Assembly (NCBI RefSeq): GCF_017498505.1
Contig: NZ_CP071798.1
Coordinates: forward strand, 3,831,501-3,895,500
Length of the DNA stretch: 64,000 bases
From: Sporosarcina sp. Te-1
GTDB lineage: Bacteria; Bacillota; Bacilli; Bacillales_A; Planococcaceae
Direction: 5' to 3'
A program made the translations under genes and the position numbers. Positions 1-8,853 of this stretch are shown piece by piece. Under the pieces are notes generated by a model. It had not been told where the DNA came from and searched no databases. It saw only the letters and a list, made by a program, of their open reading frames with translations. Every line of letters begins with the position of its first letter. The first letter of the stretch is position 1.

Positions 1-1278
1 GGATTCATTGAATAGATTCAACACTTCCTCGGCCTTGGCAGTCACATAATCGGGGTCGGTGAAGTCCTTTAGAAGGAAAATGAATTCATCTCCGCCCATC
101 CGTGCTAGATCATCCTGTTCACCAAGGCAGCCCGCAAGCCGTTCACTTACTTTTTTGAGCAGCATATCCCCATAGGAATGGCTGAAGTTGTCGTTGATCG
201 CTTTAAAGCGATCCAAATCGATGAAGATGAGAGCTAATGTCCTTTTTTGACCGTTCTCCATGTCCTTGATGATGTTCTTAATCTCTTCATTGATATAGCG
301 TCGATTTGGCAGGCCTGTCAAATCATCATGGTAGGCTAGGTAATTGAATTTTTTCTGCAGGAAGTAGCGGTCCGAAATGTCCCGGAATTGCCCGAAAGCC
401 CCGATCTTCTTATCGCCTTCGTAAATAGGCTGTGCATCGAATAGACAGACAATATGCTTCCCTGCGGCATTTGTGAATTGAATTTCTTCGTTCGTAAATA
501 TTTTGCCGTGCTCCAGCACGTCTTTAAAATAGACGCCGGTAATAGGGGAGTCCATAATATTCCGTCCGATTACGTCCTCTCTGCGGTTGTTCGAAATTTC
601 TTGAGCAAATGCATTAAATTCCGTTGTGACCCCGTTCTCATCCGTGATGACAATGCCGTTCCGCGTTCGGCTCAGCATAATTTGATTCATGATGTTCAGC
701 TTTCGGTTCTGTTTGCGCAATAACAGTTCCCGTTCGATGGAATCAACCGATTGCGTCAGCATCGTAAGGAATAAAGGATTTTGAAATTGGATCGGCATCA
801 TAATCGACACGCTGCCAAGCAAATTGTTGTCATCTGTATAGTGAAATGCCGTACCATAGCAGGCGATCCCATGGAGGAACGTATGATAATGCTGAGCTCC
901 GATGATACTGATTGGATGTTTTTGCTGCAATGCCAGACTGATCACATTGGTTCCTGTATCTTCCTGGACAAACAGGCTTCCTGGTTTAATTCCGAACTGC
1001 TCGATCATCCCTTTGATTGTTTCGTCGCCTTCAATCTCAAGGAGGTAGCCATTTGCGTCTGATACAACAACAAGGATCGGCGTCCCTTTTAAAGAGTCTA
1101 ATAGTTTGTTAGAGAAAAAACGGACGACCGATAGAATTTCGTTATAATCGTGCCGTTTTGACGCGAGTTGTTGCTCGGTCAGAAAATGCTTCGGGCGGGA
1201 CACTACATTCGGATCCATACCGGCCTTTTCACAATACTGATTCGATTCTATTATATAATAAGCGTCATGACTACTCAT
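1..1278 (-). CDS. Diguanylate cyclase with GAF-like and PAS sensor domains (3' end outside window)
   Basis: Reading leftwards from an ATG preceded by TTGGAGG, about 426 codons are visible before the window edge. Residues about 25-175 resemble the N-terminal GAF-type domain of AcoR-like sigma-54 activators (segments such as GTNVISLALQ and LHGIACYGTAFH). A PAS domain follows (ENGVTTEFNAFAQEIS) and then a GGDEF domain with the signature RMGGDEF near nucleotides 75-95. GGDEF domains make cyclic di-GMP from two GTP. The position of the inhibitory I-site (RxxD, five residues before GGDEF) reads GEQD, so product inhibition is probably lost. No membrane segment is seen, so it is likely a cytosolic sensor. 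Whether an EAL domain follows beyond the window is unknown. Confidence 0.9.
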   Translation of the reverse strand, partial: MSSHDAYYIIESNQYCEKAGMDPNVVSRPKHFLTEQQLASKRHDYNEILSVVRFFSNKLLDSLKGTPILVVVSDANGYLLEIEGDETIKGMIEQFGIKPGSLFVQEDTGTNVISLALQQKHPISIIGAQHYHTFLHGIACYGTAFHYTDDNNLLGSVSIMMPIQFQNPLFLTMLTQSVDSIERELLLRKQNRKLNIMNQIMLSRTRNGIVITDENGVTTEFNAFAQEISNNRREDVIGRNIMDSPITGVYFKDVLEHGKIFTNEEIQFTNAAGKHIVCLFDAQPIYEGDKKIGAFGQFRDISDRYFLQKKFNYLAYHDDLTGLPNRRYINEEIKNIIKDMENGQKRTLALIFIDLDRFKAINDNFSHSYGDMLLKKVSERLAGCLGEQDDLARMGGDEFIFLLKDFTDPDYVTAKAEEVLNLFNES

Positions 1279-1591
1279 ACTTTCCTCCAAATCTATCAAT
1301 CTTATGACTATTACCTAGTAACTATTTGTTGGATTACATTCAGAAAAAATAAAAAGCAACTGTTTCGCCACAAAACCAATGGATGAAATAGTTACTGTCG
1401 TTTCGATGAATTTTGACTGCCTGTATTGTAAGTATACGGATGTCAAGATATTTATTTATTTCTAATAGATTATTATAAAGTTTTTAATAATAAAATTCAA
1501 TGTAGATGATTGGAAGAAAAATGCGGAATTGCTGACGGGAAAACTTGGCCGCGGACTGTTCCAGGGCCAAGATTTAAGGAGTTTTGATCAC

Positions 1592-2383
1592 TTATTGCGG
1601 ATCTTGATAGCGGGTTATATATTGATGCTCGCTGATAGGATGGTCCGTTTGAAAGGAATACATATTCCAAGGGCTTGCATCTTTGCTCGTTTCCTCTGTC
1701 TCAACAAGCCGCAATTCGCCCGGCCGGAGTGTCATAATGTGCGAGTCGATTACTTTCATTTCGATGCCGGAGGCGCTCAAGGCTCGGGTTTTTACTTGCA
1801 CCTCTTGCGTTTTGCTTAGGTTGTTGCGGATGAAGAACTGATTGCTATACGGCGAATTGCGGCAACTTGCGGTATTCTGTAGACAGTCCCGCTCGGAAGT
1901 GACAAGAACGACAGGAAATTCTTCCGTTTGCGATACCTCGGATGCTTGTAATGCTTGATCAATCGCCGTGGAAAAAGCAATTTTCTTACCTGTAGGTGCC
2001 GCGATAAACAAAATCATGAATAAATAGACAACAATGCAGGCAGTAAAAATGTTGACGTTTTTGGGGTTATGGACGGACTTCGGCAATTTTTTACCTATGG
2101 TTAAAGTGATAATTAGATTAATAAGCAGTATGATTCCGGCTAATAAAGCGATCACAATGCCCGCTACCCAGTTTTCGGTGTTCGTCTGGAAGAAAGGGAA
2201 GTGGTACGTTTGTTGAAAATAATATTGAGTTGCCAAACCGGTTGGCGCCAATATAAATAGGAAAAGAGCGGGCCATTTCCATTTGACGCTAGCGCGTTTT
2301 CCAACTTTAACGTCATAAGCCGATGAGATAATCATAAGGCCTGGTATTGAGTAAATGACAATAGTTAACATAACAAATGCCAT
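1592..2383 (-). CDS. Hypothetical integral membrane protein with C-terminal extracytoplasmic domain
   Basis: A 263-residue protein with a good ribosome binding site (GGGAGGAG) before its ATG. Hydrophobic segments lie at about residues 1-20, 38-56, 72-96 and 112-132, followed by a soluble tail of about 130 residues containing two closely spaced cysteines (RDCLQNTASC) that may form a disulfide outside the membrane. I do not recognise a family. It stands alone, with unrelated genes on both sides. The membrane topology is inferred from hydrophobicity only. Confidence 0.75.
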   Translation of the reverse strand: MAFVMLTIVIYSIPGLMIISSAYDVKVGKRASVKWKWPALFLFILAPTGLATQYYFQQTYHFPFFQTNTENWVAGIVIALLAGIILLINLIITLTIGKKLPKSVHNPKNVNIFTACIVVYLFMILFIAAPTGKKIAFSTAIDQALQASEVSQTEEFPVVLVTSERDCLQNTASCRNSPYSNQFFIRNNLSKTQEVQVKTRALSASGIEMKVIDSHIMTLRPGELRLVETEETSKDASPWNMYSFQTDHPISEHQYITRYQDPQ

Positions 2384-2753
2384 AAGTTATACTCCTCCCG
2401 TGTGGTAAGAATGTCGATTTGTCACCCTTTGTATGGCCGTTTGGAACACTTCCACAAAATAATCGACAATCCTATTTTTATGGCACAAGATCGGTTTCTT
2501 CTAAGCGATTCCATTCTGCGTCCAATCGCATGGCGGTCGAAAACGAGTAAGGAAAAAGGGAAAGGATCACAAATAACTGCATCTGTTTCACCCCTTTTCT
2601 CCTTTACGTTCTTCTCAATGAATGGTTTCAGTGTTTATAGGGTTCTCGCAGGAATGAAAACAGACCGAGAAAGACCACACTATGCAGCGGCTAGCGGCAG
2701 AGGGCAAACCATGATATTCTAATAAGAATGCTTATAGATAAAGGAATGGTTCA
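2384..2753. other. Intergenic region between divergent genes
   Basis: This 370-bp stretch separates a leftward membrane protein gene from the rightward efflux gene. A 106-codon open frame on the plus strand (2402-2722) has no ribosome binding site or recognisable content and is not called. No convincing hairpin, repeat or RNA was seen. Promoters for both flanking genes should lie here but no clear -35/-10 pair was identified. Confidence 0.5.
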
Positions 2754-3965
2754 ATGGAGAAAAATAGAAGCTTACCATTGCCAACCGTGTGGCTTGTATT
2801 ATTGTTTGGGTCGCTGACAGCATTTGGCCCGTTATCGATGGACATGTACTTACCGGGGCTGCCTGCTGTAGCGAATGATTTAAATGCGACGACCTCAATT
2901 GTCCAGTTAAGTTTGACCGCTTGCCTCGTTGGTCTTGGAGCAGGACAGCTGGTGTTCGGTCCGATGAGTGATATTGTAGGCAGGAGAAAACCGCTTATCG
3001 CGACGCTTCTAGTTTATGCGGTCGCATCACTGCTCTGTGCGTTCAGTTCGGATATTTGGATGTTCATCTTATTGCGTTTCATACAGGGGATGACTGGTGC
3101 TGCCGGGATTGTCATTGCTCGGGCATGTGCTCGGGATTTGTATGAGGGGAATGATCTTACCAAATTCATGGCGCTGTTATCCATTGTGAATGGCGCGGCC
3201 CCCATTTTAGCTCCAATTGCGGGTGGAGTGGTGCTCGGTTTTGCGTCGTGGAAGGCCGTGTTCTTCATCCTTTCCGCAATCGGGTTGCTCATGTTTTTGG
3301 CGACCGCCTTTTTCCTGCCGGATACATTGCCAGAGGAAGCACGTTCGGAAAGCGGACTGTTTGCTGTGTTCAGGACGTTTGGGAAATTGCTGAAAGACAA
3401 AGTGTTCATGGGCGTCGCCTTGACGCAAGGTTTGATTTCTTCCAGTATGTTTGCCTACATAGCTGGCTCTCCTTTTGTCTTGCAAAACATATATGGAGTC
3501 TCACCGCAACAGTTCTCTCTCTTTTTTGCATTGAACGGATTCGGAATTATTATTGCGGCACAAGTGACAGGACGTTTATCCAGCCGTATCCATGAGTCGA
3601 AGCTGCTATGGGGAGGCGTTCTCCTTTCCGTAATTGGCAGTATAGGCTTGTTTGTTGTCGTTTGGATGGAGGGCTCTCTCATTTCCATAGCGATTGCCCT
3701 GTTCCTCATCGTGTCGAGTGTCGGAATCGTTTCAACTTCCGCCTTTTCACTTGCGATGCAAAGCCAAGGAAAATCTGCTGGAAGTGCGGCCGCCTTTTTA
3801 GGGCTGATCCCGTTCGTTGGAGGAGCCGCTGTATCGCCGCTTGTTGGAGTGGCGGGCGACTTGTCCGCATGGCCAATGGCCGTTGTCATCTTAGGATGCA
3901 GCGGGGGAGCGTTGCTGATTTACCAGGCAGTAGTCAAAGGGTCGTTTGGTGCAAAAAGGGCTTAA
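2754..3965 (+). CDS. MFS drug efflux transporter, Bcr/CflA family
   Basis: A 403-residue protein with about 12 hydrophobic segments and the MFS motif A between the second and third segments (GPMSDIVGRRKP, residues 69-80). The opening segment with PLSMDMYLPGLP and the motif LRFIQGMTGAAG are characteristic of the Bcr/CflA group of drug:proton antiporters in the cytoplasmic membrane. Length matches the family. It is a single gene followed by a repeat-rich intergenic region. The substrate cannot be read from sequence; bicyclomycin, chloramphenicol or other compounds are possible by family. Confidence 0.88.
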   Translation: MEKNRSLPLPTVWLVLLFGSLTAFGPLSMDMYLPGLPAVANDLNATTSIVQLSLTACLVGLGAGQLVFGPMSDIVGRRKPLIATLLVYAVASLLCAFSSDIWMFILLRFIQGMTGAAGIVIARACARDLYEGNDLTKFMALLSIVNGAAPILAPIAGGVVLGFASWKAVFFILSAIGLLMFLATAFFLPDTLPEEARSESGLFAVFRTFGKLLKDKVFMGVALTQGLISSSMFAYIAGSPFVLQNIYGVSPQQFSLFFALNGFGIIIAAQVTGRLSSRIHESKLLWGGVLLSVIGSIGLFVVVWMEGSLISIAIALFLIVSSVGIVSTSAFSLAMQSQGKSAGSAAAFLGLIPFVGGAAVSPLVGVAGDLSAWPMAVVILGCSGGALLIYQAVVKGSFGAKRA

Positions 3966-4002
3966 CTGGTATTAGTACGATTGTTTAGCAATGGTGTTGA
4001 TA

Positions 4003-4044
4003 TCCGGAAAGTCAGTGGAAACTGAGCTTCTGGATAGTCCTTTC
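4003..4044 (+). repeat. Dispersed hairpin repeat, copy 1
   Basis: A sequence beginning TCCGGAAAGTCAGTGG can fold into a stem with the inner hairpin TCAGT-GGAA-ACTGA and an outer CCGG/CTGG pairing. A nearly identical sequence occurs on the minus strand at 48517-48562. It ends in TCCTTTCATT and may act as a terminator for the efflux gene. It precedes the 21-bp tandem array at 4108 in the same relative order as at the second copy. Confidence 0.75.
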
Positions 4045-4107
4045 ATTGTCCAGGGGATCGGATCAAATAATTGAGCGGGTATTGAGGGAGTGAGCACTCC
4101 CCAGAGA

Positions 4108-4245
4108 TTACACGCAGTTTCCAAGGAGTTATGCACGTTTCAAGTCCACTTATGCGCGGATAATGGAGTTATTGCGCGCTTGCCCTTGTGGTATGCGCGC
4201 TTTGTGCACACTAATGCGCAGTTTTTTGATGTTTATGCGCGCTTG
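4108..4245 (+). repeat. Tandem array A, about seven 21-bp units with TTATGCGCGC core
   Basis: The core TTATGCGCG (variants TTATGCACG, TTATTGCGCGC, GTATGCGCGC, TAATGCGCA) recurs with its central G near 4133, 4154, 4174, 4195, 4216 and 4237, a spacing of 20-21 bp; a degenerate first unit starts at 4108. The sequence between cores is not conserved, so this is a phased core repeat and not a simple duplication. It has no open reading frame worth calling. Confidence 0.75.
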
Positions 4246-4354
4246 ATATAAAGATACAAGAAGTGCATGTGAATATATCACCCATCCTCTTGGATTTTCT
4301 GCTAATTTCAGTTACATAAAGCCATTCTTAAACGTATGCTTCTCTTTAGATTCA

Positions 4355-4399
4355 AGATAAAAAACAGGTGGAGAAAAACGATTTGTTTTTCTCCACCTG
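4355..4399 (-). terminator. Rho-independent terminator of the YusW-like gene
   Basis: A perfect 15-bp stem (4365-4379 with 4385-4399, CAGGTGGAGAAAAAC) and a 5-nt loop lie just past the stop of the leftward lipoprotein gene. Read on the minus strand the stem is followed by a run of T. Confidence 0.88.
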
Positions 4400-4436
4400 A
4401 TTTTAGTGTGGCGGCGGCTGGATAGTCCCCGCTATT

Positions 4437-4985
4437 TTATTTTTTATCTTCGAAATCAATTTTAGTATTGTCATGGAATTTGATTTCAAGGTCAAACTCT
4501 TTGTAGTTATCCTTTAGATTAAATGTAGTGAGGACTTGCTGAATGGCATCTTCAAGCTTCGTATCTTTTGTGATGGTCAGCTGTTGGAGTTTCGGATAAA
4601 TGTCATCAAATGCTTCCTGGCCGTGCAGGAGTTGATTGTTGAGCTCATCTTCGACCTTCGCTTCTACCATTCCATTTTCCTGGTCGATTTCAATTTCATA
4701 TTCCTGATCTTTACCATAATCGACGCTCAAATCGAATTCAGCATAATCAATTTCGTCCAGCTTCTGCTTCATTGCCGCACTATCGTTGCCTGTTGAAGTG
4801 GCAGTTCCGTTTTCTGTAGCTGTGTTATTCCCATTAGTATCGGTGGCAGTTTCGGTATTCGTTGTTTGATTGTCTGTTTGCGTGGTTCCGTTCTGGTTCC
4901 CATTTTTGTTAGTATTGCCGCCACAAGCTCCTAATAATAACGCTACTGTCAAAACGATACCTGCAATAGATCGTGTTTTTCCCAT
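4437..4985 (-). CDS. YusW-like lipoprotein
   Basis: A 182-residue protein with a lipoprotein signal peptide and lipobox LLGAC (Cys about residue 21), then an Asn/Thr-rich linker (about residues 22-65) and a C-terminal domain with alternating acidic and hydrophobic residues (FDLSVDYG, YEIEIDQENG, FDLEIKFHDNTKIDFE) matching the Bacillus YusW family. The domain looks like two related halves. Its function is unknown. It is monocistronic with its own terminator, and is likely lipid-anchored on the outer face of the membrane. Confidence 0.85.
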   Translation of the reverse strand: MGKTRSIAGIVLTVALLLGACGGNTNKNGNQNGTTQTDNQTTNTETATDTNGNNTATENGTATSTGNDSAAMKQKLDEIDYAEFDLSVDYGKDQEYEIEIDQENGMVEAKVEDELNNQLLHGQEAFDDIYPKLQQLTITKDTKLEDAIQQVLTTFNLKDNYKEFDLEIKFHDNTKIDFEDKK

Positions 4986-5091
4986 AAGTTATTCCTCCAG
5001 TCTGTTTCATGTTGTCGTTGTTAGTCTTCCCGAAACCGTTTGTTTTCAAGCATGGAGAATTGCAGGAGAACCATATTTTTTGGTACTGTAA

Positions 5092-5955
5092 ATGAATCTG
5101 TTTACGAGGGAGGACGACCGCATAGACAAGGTACGTTTGATTGATTATTTACGAAATGGAGATTCGAAAGGGGCTATTGCATACAAGAATGAGGAAATTC
5201 CAAGGTCCCTATATAAATATTATCTGCTCTTCGATAGTCGATTTGTTCATTTTGAGGAAGAAAATCAAAAGCGGCTGCGCCTATTGGAAAGTGGGGAGTT
5301 TTGGCTCTCTTCTTATTTCAATCTAAATGGTCCCTATGAGCTGAAGGCGTTGATGTACGACGAGAGTCAGCTTGCTCCGGCAGGTACAGATTTACAGCGG
5401 CTTCATAGCTTGGTGGAAGAGCAGCAGTCACGATATGGGATTGGAAGCTTCAGTACAAACTTCAGCCGAAATATGCCAATGTGGGCACATTACGCGAACA
5501 ATCATAACGGTTACTGTATCGAATATGAAGTGACCGATCCACGGTATGTATTCAAGGTGCTCTATGAGAAATCACGCCATCAAACGAAGCAGTTGCCGAG
5601 AGATGTATTTGAGGAAGTAAAAATAGCAATGCGGGACGGGAAGCGGCCATCTGCACGGACGGAGAGTATTTTATTGCTGTTGTTTTTATCGAACTTCGTC
5701 AAACATGATGTTTGGTCGTATGAGGATGAATATCGTATTCTCTATAACTTTCGGAAGCGCATCGGCATCGGGCGTTCGATTACGGCTCCCAAACTGGGGA
5801 TTCAACCAAAAAGAATCTATCTAGGGCTTGCTATCAGCGAACAGCACCGAACAGAACTGCTTGCCATCGGTCGAACAATCGATTGTGAAGTGTGGCAAAT
5901 GGTTTTTGATGATTCGAATGCGCAATTTGAACTGAAGGCAGACCGGTTGTTGTAA
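5092..5955 (+). CDS. DUF2971 domain protein
   Basis: A 287-residue soluble protein. The pattern of SLYKYY near residue 38, GEFWLSSYFNLNGPYE near residue 75, and MPMWAHYANNHNGYCIEYEV near residue 130 is that of the DUF2971 family, found widely in bacteria and phages; its role is not established, though members occur in some defence-like neighbourhoods. No strong ribosome binding site sits at the normal distance before the ATG (an AGGAG lies about 24 nt upstream), so the start is uncertain. Neighbours give no functional clue. Confidence 0.75.
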   Translation: MNLFTREDDRIDKVRLIDYLRNGDSKGAIAYKNEEIPRSLYKYYLLFDSRFVHFEEENQKRLRLLESGEFWLSSYFNLNGPYELKALMYDESQLAPAGTDLQRLHSLVEEQQSRYGIGSFSTNFSRNMPMWAHYANNHNGYCIEYEVTDPRYVFKVLYEKSRHQTKQLPRDVFEEVKIAMRDGKRPSARTESILLLLFLSNFVKHDVWSYEDEYRILYNFRKRIGIGRSITAPKLGIQPKRIYLGLAISEQHRTELLAIGRTIDCEVWQMVFDDSNAQFELKADRLL

Positions 5956-6084
5956 AAGGAGATCGTAAGAAGAGTCTGAGTAAATGGTCCCTATTGGAAC
6001 TAGTAGATTCCCATCTGTTGCTCATCATCCTGTTGATTTATACTAAACTTGATTGATTTTACAAGCAGGAAAGGGTGACCGGAT

Positions 6085-6699
6085 ATGTTAAAAAAGCTTG
6101 CTTCCGACGCGCTTGGCCTATCAGATATCGGAAAAATTATCGGCCCGGAAGATTACGACAAAACAGACGCGGACGATTACATTCGCCACGAGGACGGAGA
6201 AAAAATCTATTTTCTCATCAAGACAAAGGCAGACGAATATTGCTTTACAAATTTAGCGTTTATTCATGTGGATGGAGAAACGGCGATCTCTTCCAAACGG
6301 ATGCTAAAACGGTATCCGTACTCCATGCATACGATCTCAGAAGTGTATTTGGAAACAGCCGGCAAAGTGGATTTAGACGTAGAAATCAAATTTACGCTCG
6401 GCCATCAGGATTACAGCATCGATGTTGATAAAAAGCAGATTGCGAAATTAAACGATCTTTATAAAGCATTAGTTTTCATTTCCGAGAAAACATATGAAAA
6501 TAAAGTCATGCTAGACATGGCGACACTAAGTCTAGATAAAGCAGCCGTTATTTTGCAAAATGCGAGACCGACAGATATTCAAATGGCAGATCAATATAAG
6601 CAATTAACGGAATTCGGTTTTTCTTGGTTAACAAATGCGCGAGAACAGTACCATGAGAAGGATTTCGGGGATGTATTTGAAAAGTATATAAATAATTAA
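6085..6699 (+). CDS. PH-domain protein, YvbH-like
   Basis: A 204-residue soluble protein preceded by GAAAGGGTGA. Residues about 1-125 form a bacterial PH-like domain (KKLASDALGLSDIGKIIG, then beta-rich segments with ISSKRMLKRYPY) and residues about 140-204 a helical extension, the arrangement of Bacillus YvbH. The family's function is unknown. The gene is followed by a clear terminator and appears monocistronic. Confidence 0.82.
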   Translation: MLKKLASDALGLSDIGKIIGPEDYDKTDADDYIRHEDGEKIYFLIKTKADEYCFTNLAFIHVDGETAISSKRMLKRYPYSMHTISEVYLETAGKVDLDVEIKFTLGHQDYSIDVDKKQIAKLNDLYKALVFISEKTYENKVMLDMATLSLDKAAVILQNARPTDIQMADQYKQLTEFGFSWLTNAREQYHEKDFGDVFEKYINN

Positions 6700-6708
6700 T
6701 TGAAGAGT

Positions 6709-6744
6709 AGACGCTTTCCTTGATGGGAAGCGTCTGTTTTCTTA
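6709..6744 (+). terminator. Rho-independent terminator after the YvbH-like gene
   Basis: Stem AGACGCTT (6709-6716) pairs with AAGCGTCT (6728-6735), followed by GTTTTCTT. It lies between convergent genes. Confidence 0.82.
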
Positions 6745-6777
6745 TCGAGGATTACTCGTGCTCTTAACCCTTGTTCC

Positions 6778-7419
6778 TCAAAACTCCCGTTTCCAAATAG
6801 GAGCGAACCATTTGACGCCTCTCCGGTTCATCGGCAGGAGTTTCATATCTGCAATCAGGTGACTAGCGTAGCCGGCAAGCCCGGCGGCGATCAACCCTTC
6901 GATTGGCCATTGTTCCTGAAATTTAACTAAAATCATCCCGTAAAATGCAACTCCGAGCAAGGAGTGCGTGTAAGAACGATGAGGAAGGAACGAGGCGATG
7001 ATAATGTAACTTCCGGCTAACAGGATGCCGATTGATTGATGCAAGACAAATCCGAGGAGCATGACGAGAACACCTGTTAACGTAAGAATTCGGCGTTGTG
7101 TAATGATGCGAGACACCATCAGTAAGATGAGCCCGATTGCTCCATATACAAGCAGCGATGAAGAAAGGCCATTTGTCAGGAATCGGTACGTAATAAGCAG
7201 AAAAACGCTAATTCCGATCAGTTGCATGATGGCCTGCAAAACTTTTTTAGAAACAGTGATTCGGTTGCTGGCCAGTCCGTTTGTGTCTAAGTCAGGTGCC
7301 AAACCAGAAATGCCGCCGACGATAGTGCAGGTGGCAATGGCGACGGGATCCTGAGAAGCTTGGAATCCGGCAACCGCGCCTGCCGCCAAGCCGATAACGA
7401 AATGGGAAGTTCCATCCAT
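6778..7419 (-). CDS. YdjM/DUF457-like membrane protein, putative metal-dependent hydrolase
   Basis: The frame is open from a TTG at 7434, but the ATG at 7419 is preferred because GAGAGG sits 7 nt upstream. The 213-residue product has about six hydrophobic segments and the family's conserved polar motifs: GTSHFVIG near the N-terminus, GLAPDLDTN, LPHRSYTHSLLG and ASHLIADM. These His/Asp clusters are why the family is annotated as membrane-bound metal-dependent hydrolases; no reaction has been shown for most members. It is monocistronic, convergent with the YvbH-like gene. Confidence 0.82.
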   Translation of the reverse strand: MDGTSHFVIGLAAGAVAGFQASQDPVAIATCTIVGGISGLAPDLDTNGLASNRITVSKKVLQAIMQLIGISVFLLITYRFLTNGLSSSLLVYGAIGLILLMVSRIITQRRILTLTGVLVMLLGFVLHQSIGILLAGSYIIIASFLPHRSYTHSLLGVAFYGMILVKFQEQWPIEGLIAAGLAGYASHLIADMKLLPMNRRGVKWFAPIWKREF

Positions 7420-7530
7420 ATGTATACCTCTCAATGTGATTTCTTTGGTGCTTGTTCTATTTTCACGTAAGTGTCAGCCGAGTGCAAGAGGCACTGTACC
7501 TATGCAACAATAGTCGTCAGTTAATTATTG

Positions 7531-7566
7531 TGGTATAATGATTCGGTTGTATAAGGATAGGGAGGT
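7531..7566 (+). promoter_or_regulatory. Extended -10 promoter and ribosome binding site that fix the start of the permease
   Basis: TGGTATAAT (7531-7539) is an extended -10 box. It overlaps the first in-frame ATG at 7538, which therefore cannot be the start. The ribosome binding site GGGAGGT ends at 7566, 7 nt before a TTG at 7574. Confidence 0.7.
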
Positions 7567-7573
7567 CCTTCAA

Positions 7574-8632
7574 TTGAATCAACCCGCAATTTCCCAATCG
7601 TCCCGAAAGAAGACGATTGTTTCTATACTACTATTTCTTGCTATTGCACTATTGGGTTTAGCTTATGTGAAGTGGATCCCGTACTATGGAAAAAGTATGA
7701 CTGCCATTACGACACATTCCATTGGCGATAGCATTCTAGGTTCTCCAGGTGAACTCCAATCATTTTCTTGGCATAGTGCTTCCGGGTACGCCCTCGCCTA
7801 CTTTCAGTCTGTCTGGAAAGCGGCTGTTCTGGGAATTGTTCTAGGCTCACTGATCCAAGTACTAATCCCGGCGAATTGGTTAATGAAAGTGCTTGGCAAA
7901 TCGTCATTTGGCAGTACGGCAGTCGCCGGCTTGTCCGCCTTGCCTGGAATGATGTGCACATGCTGTGCGGCACCCGTGGCAGTCGGTCTGCGTAAAAGGA
8001 ATGCGTCGATCGGGGCCAGCTTGGCATTCTGGCTGGGCAATCCATTGCTAAATCCGGCGACCTTGATATTTATGACATTCGTACTTTCTTGGAAATTCAC
8101 TTTGTTGCGCGTCGTGTTTGGTGTTTTATTGACATTCGGCGTCAGTTATATAGCAAACCGGCTAGTGCCGCAAAAAGACCATGTCGAGTTGGAACGAATT
8201 ATGAATGTGGTGGAGGAAGAGGATCAAGCTCCATTCCTCTCAAAATGGCTGAAAAGTCTAGGAACCATGATCGTTTACATTGTTCCTGCGTACATCCTTT
8301 CTGTTTTGCTGATTGGAGCCGTACAAGGGTTGTTATTACCTCACATCGGGAATGCGTCAGGTAATGTAATGATCCTTATCTTGCTCTGTGCTCTTGGGGG
8401 TATGTTGTTTGTCATTCCGACCGCAGCGGAAATACCAATCATCCAGACGATGATGGCATTCGGCCTTGGAGGCGGTCCGGCCGGCGCATTGCTTATCACG
8501 TTGCCCGCCATCAGTTTGCCATCTCTGCTGCTTGTCGCCAAGTCATTCCCTGCGAAAGTGTTGCTGTTCGTCAGTGGCTCGGTTATTCTTGCCGGGGTGC
8601 TTTCCGGACTGATAGGCATGTGGTTGTTTTGA
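7574..8632 (+). CDS. UPF0718/ArsP-type permease
   Basis: About 352 residues from the TTG start chosen by the ribosome binding site. Eight or more hydrophobic segments occur, with the family motif LPGMMCTCCAAPVAVGLRK near residue 125 and NPLLNPATL soon after; two adjacent cysteines in a membrane segment resemble those of ArsP-like organoarsenical permeases. A large cytoplasmic loop lies near residues 200-235. The substrate is not determined; no metal or arsenic regulator is adjacent. The gene ends in a terminator and is likely transcribed alone from the promoter at 7531. Confidence 0.82.
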   Translation: MNQPAISQSSRKKTIVSILLFLAIALLGLAYVKWIPYYGKSMTAITTHSIGDSILGSPGELQSFSWHSASGYALAYFQSVWKAAVLGIVLGSLIQVLIPANWLMKVLGKSSFGSTAVAGLSALPGMMCTCCAAPVAVGLRKRNASIGASLAFWLGNPLLNPATLIFMTFVLSWKFTLLRVVFGVLLTFGVSYIANRLVPQKDHVELERIMNVVEEEDQAPFLSKWLKSLGTMIVYIVPAYILSVLLIGAVQGLLLPHIGNASGNVMILILLCALGGMLFVIPTAAEIPIIQTMMAFGLGGGPAGALLITLPAISLPSLLLVAKSFPAKVLLFVSGSVILAGVLSGLIGMWLF

Positions 8633-8656
8633 ATAAAGGCAATGATGTAGTTTGGA

Positions 8657-8685
8657 GAAGTCGCCTATGGGTGGCTTCTTTTTTT
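8657..8685 (+). terminator. Rho-independent terminator after the permease
   Basis: Stem GAAGTCGCC (8657-8665) pairs, with two G-U pairs, with GGTGGCTTC (8670-8678) and is followed by a T run. Confidence 0.85.
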
Positions 8686-8813
8686 ATGCGTTGTACAGGG
8701 TCTATTAGTACTCGCGATGTCAACTGTTGCAGGGGAGAATCGGAAGAAGCGAGTCAGTGTTTAACTTTTTCTTATTACATCCATATTTCGATGAAGGTGG
8801 AATTTTTATTGCC

Positions 8814-8834
8814 TTACAATGTAACTTGTAACTT
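8814..8834. promoter_or_regulatory. Possible operator upstream of the flavin reductase-like gene
   Basis: The 11-bp palindrome TTACAATGTAA (8814-8824) runs into two tandem copies of GTAACTT (8821-8834). It lies 20 bp before the start codon. Palindromes of this type are common regulator sites, but no regulator gene is adjacent. Confidence 0.4.
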
Positions 8835-8853
8835 ACGCGTAGGGGGATTAAAT

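Noticed and set aside
2402..2722. 106-codon plus-strand frame between divergent genes
   Set aside because: No ribosome binding site, no recognisable motif, and it occupies a promoter region.
5092..6699. A defence island around the DUF2971 gene
   Set aside because: Neighbours are ordinary YusW-like and PH-domain genes; there is no nuclease, helicase or toxin nearby.
8620..8853. Upstream extension of the flavin reductase-like gene
   Set aside because: It would run through the permease terminator and a possible operator; the ATG at 8854 has the proper ribosome binding site.
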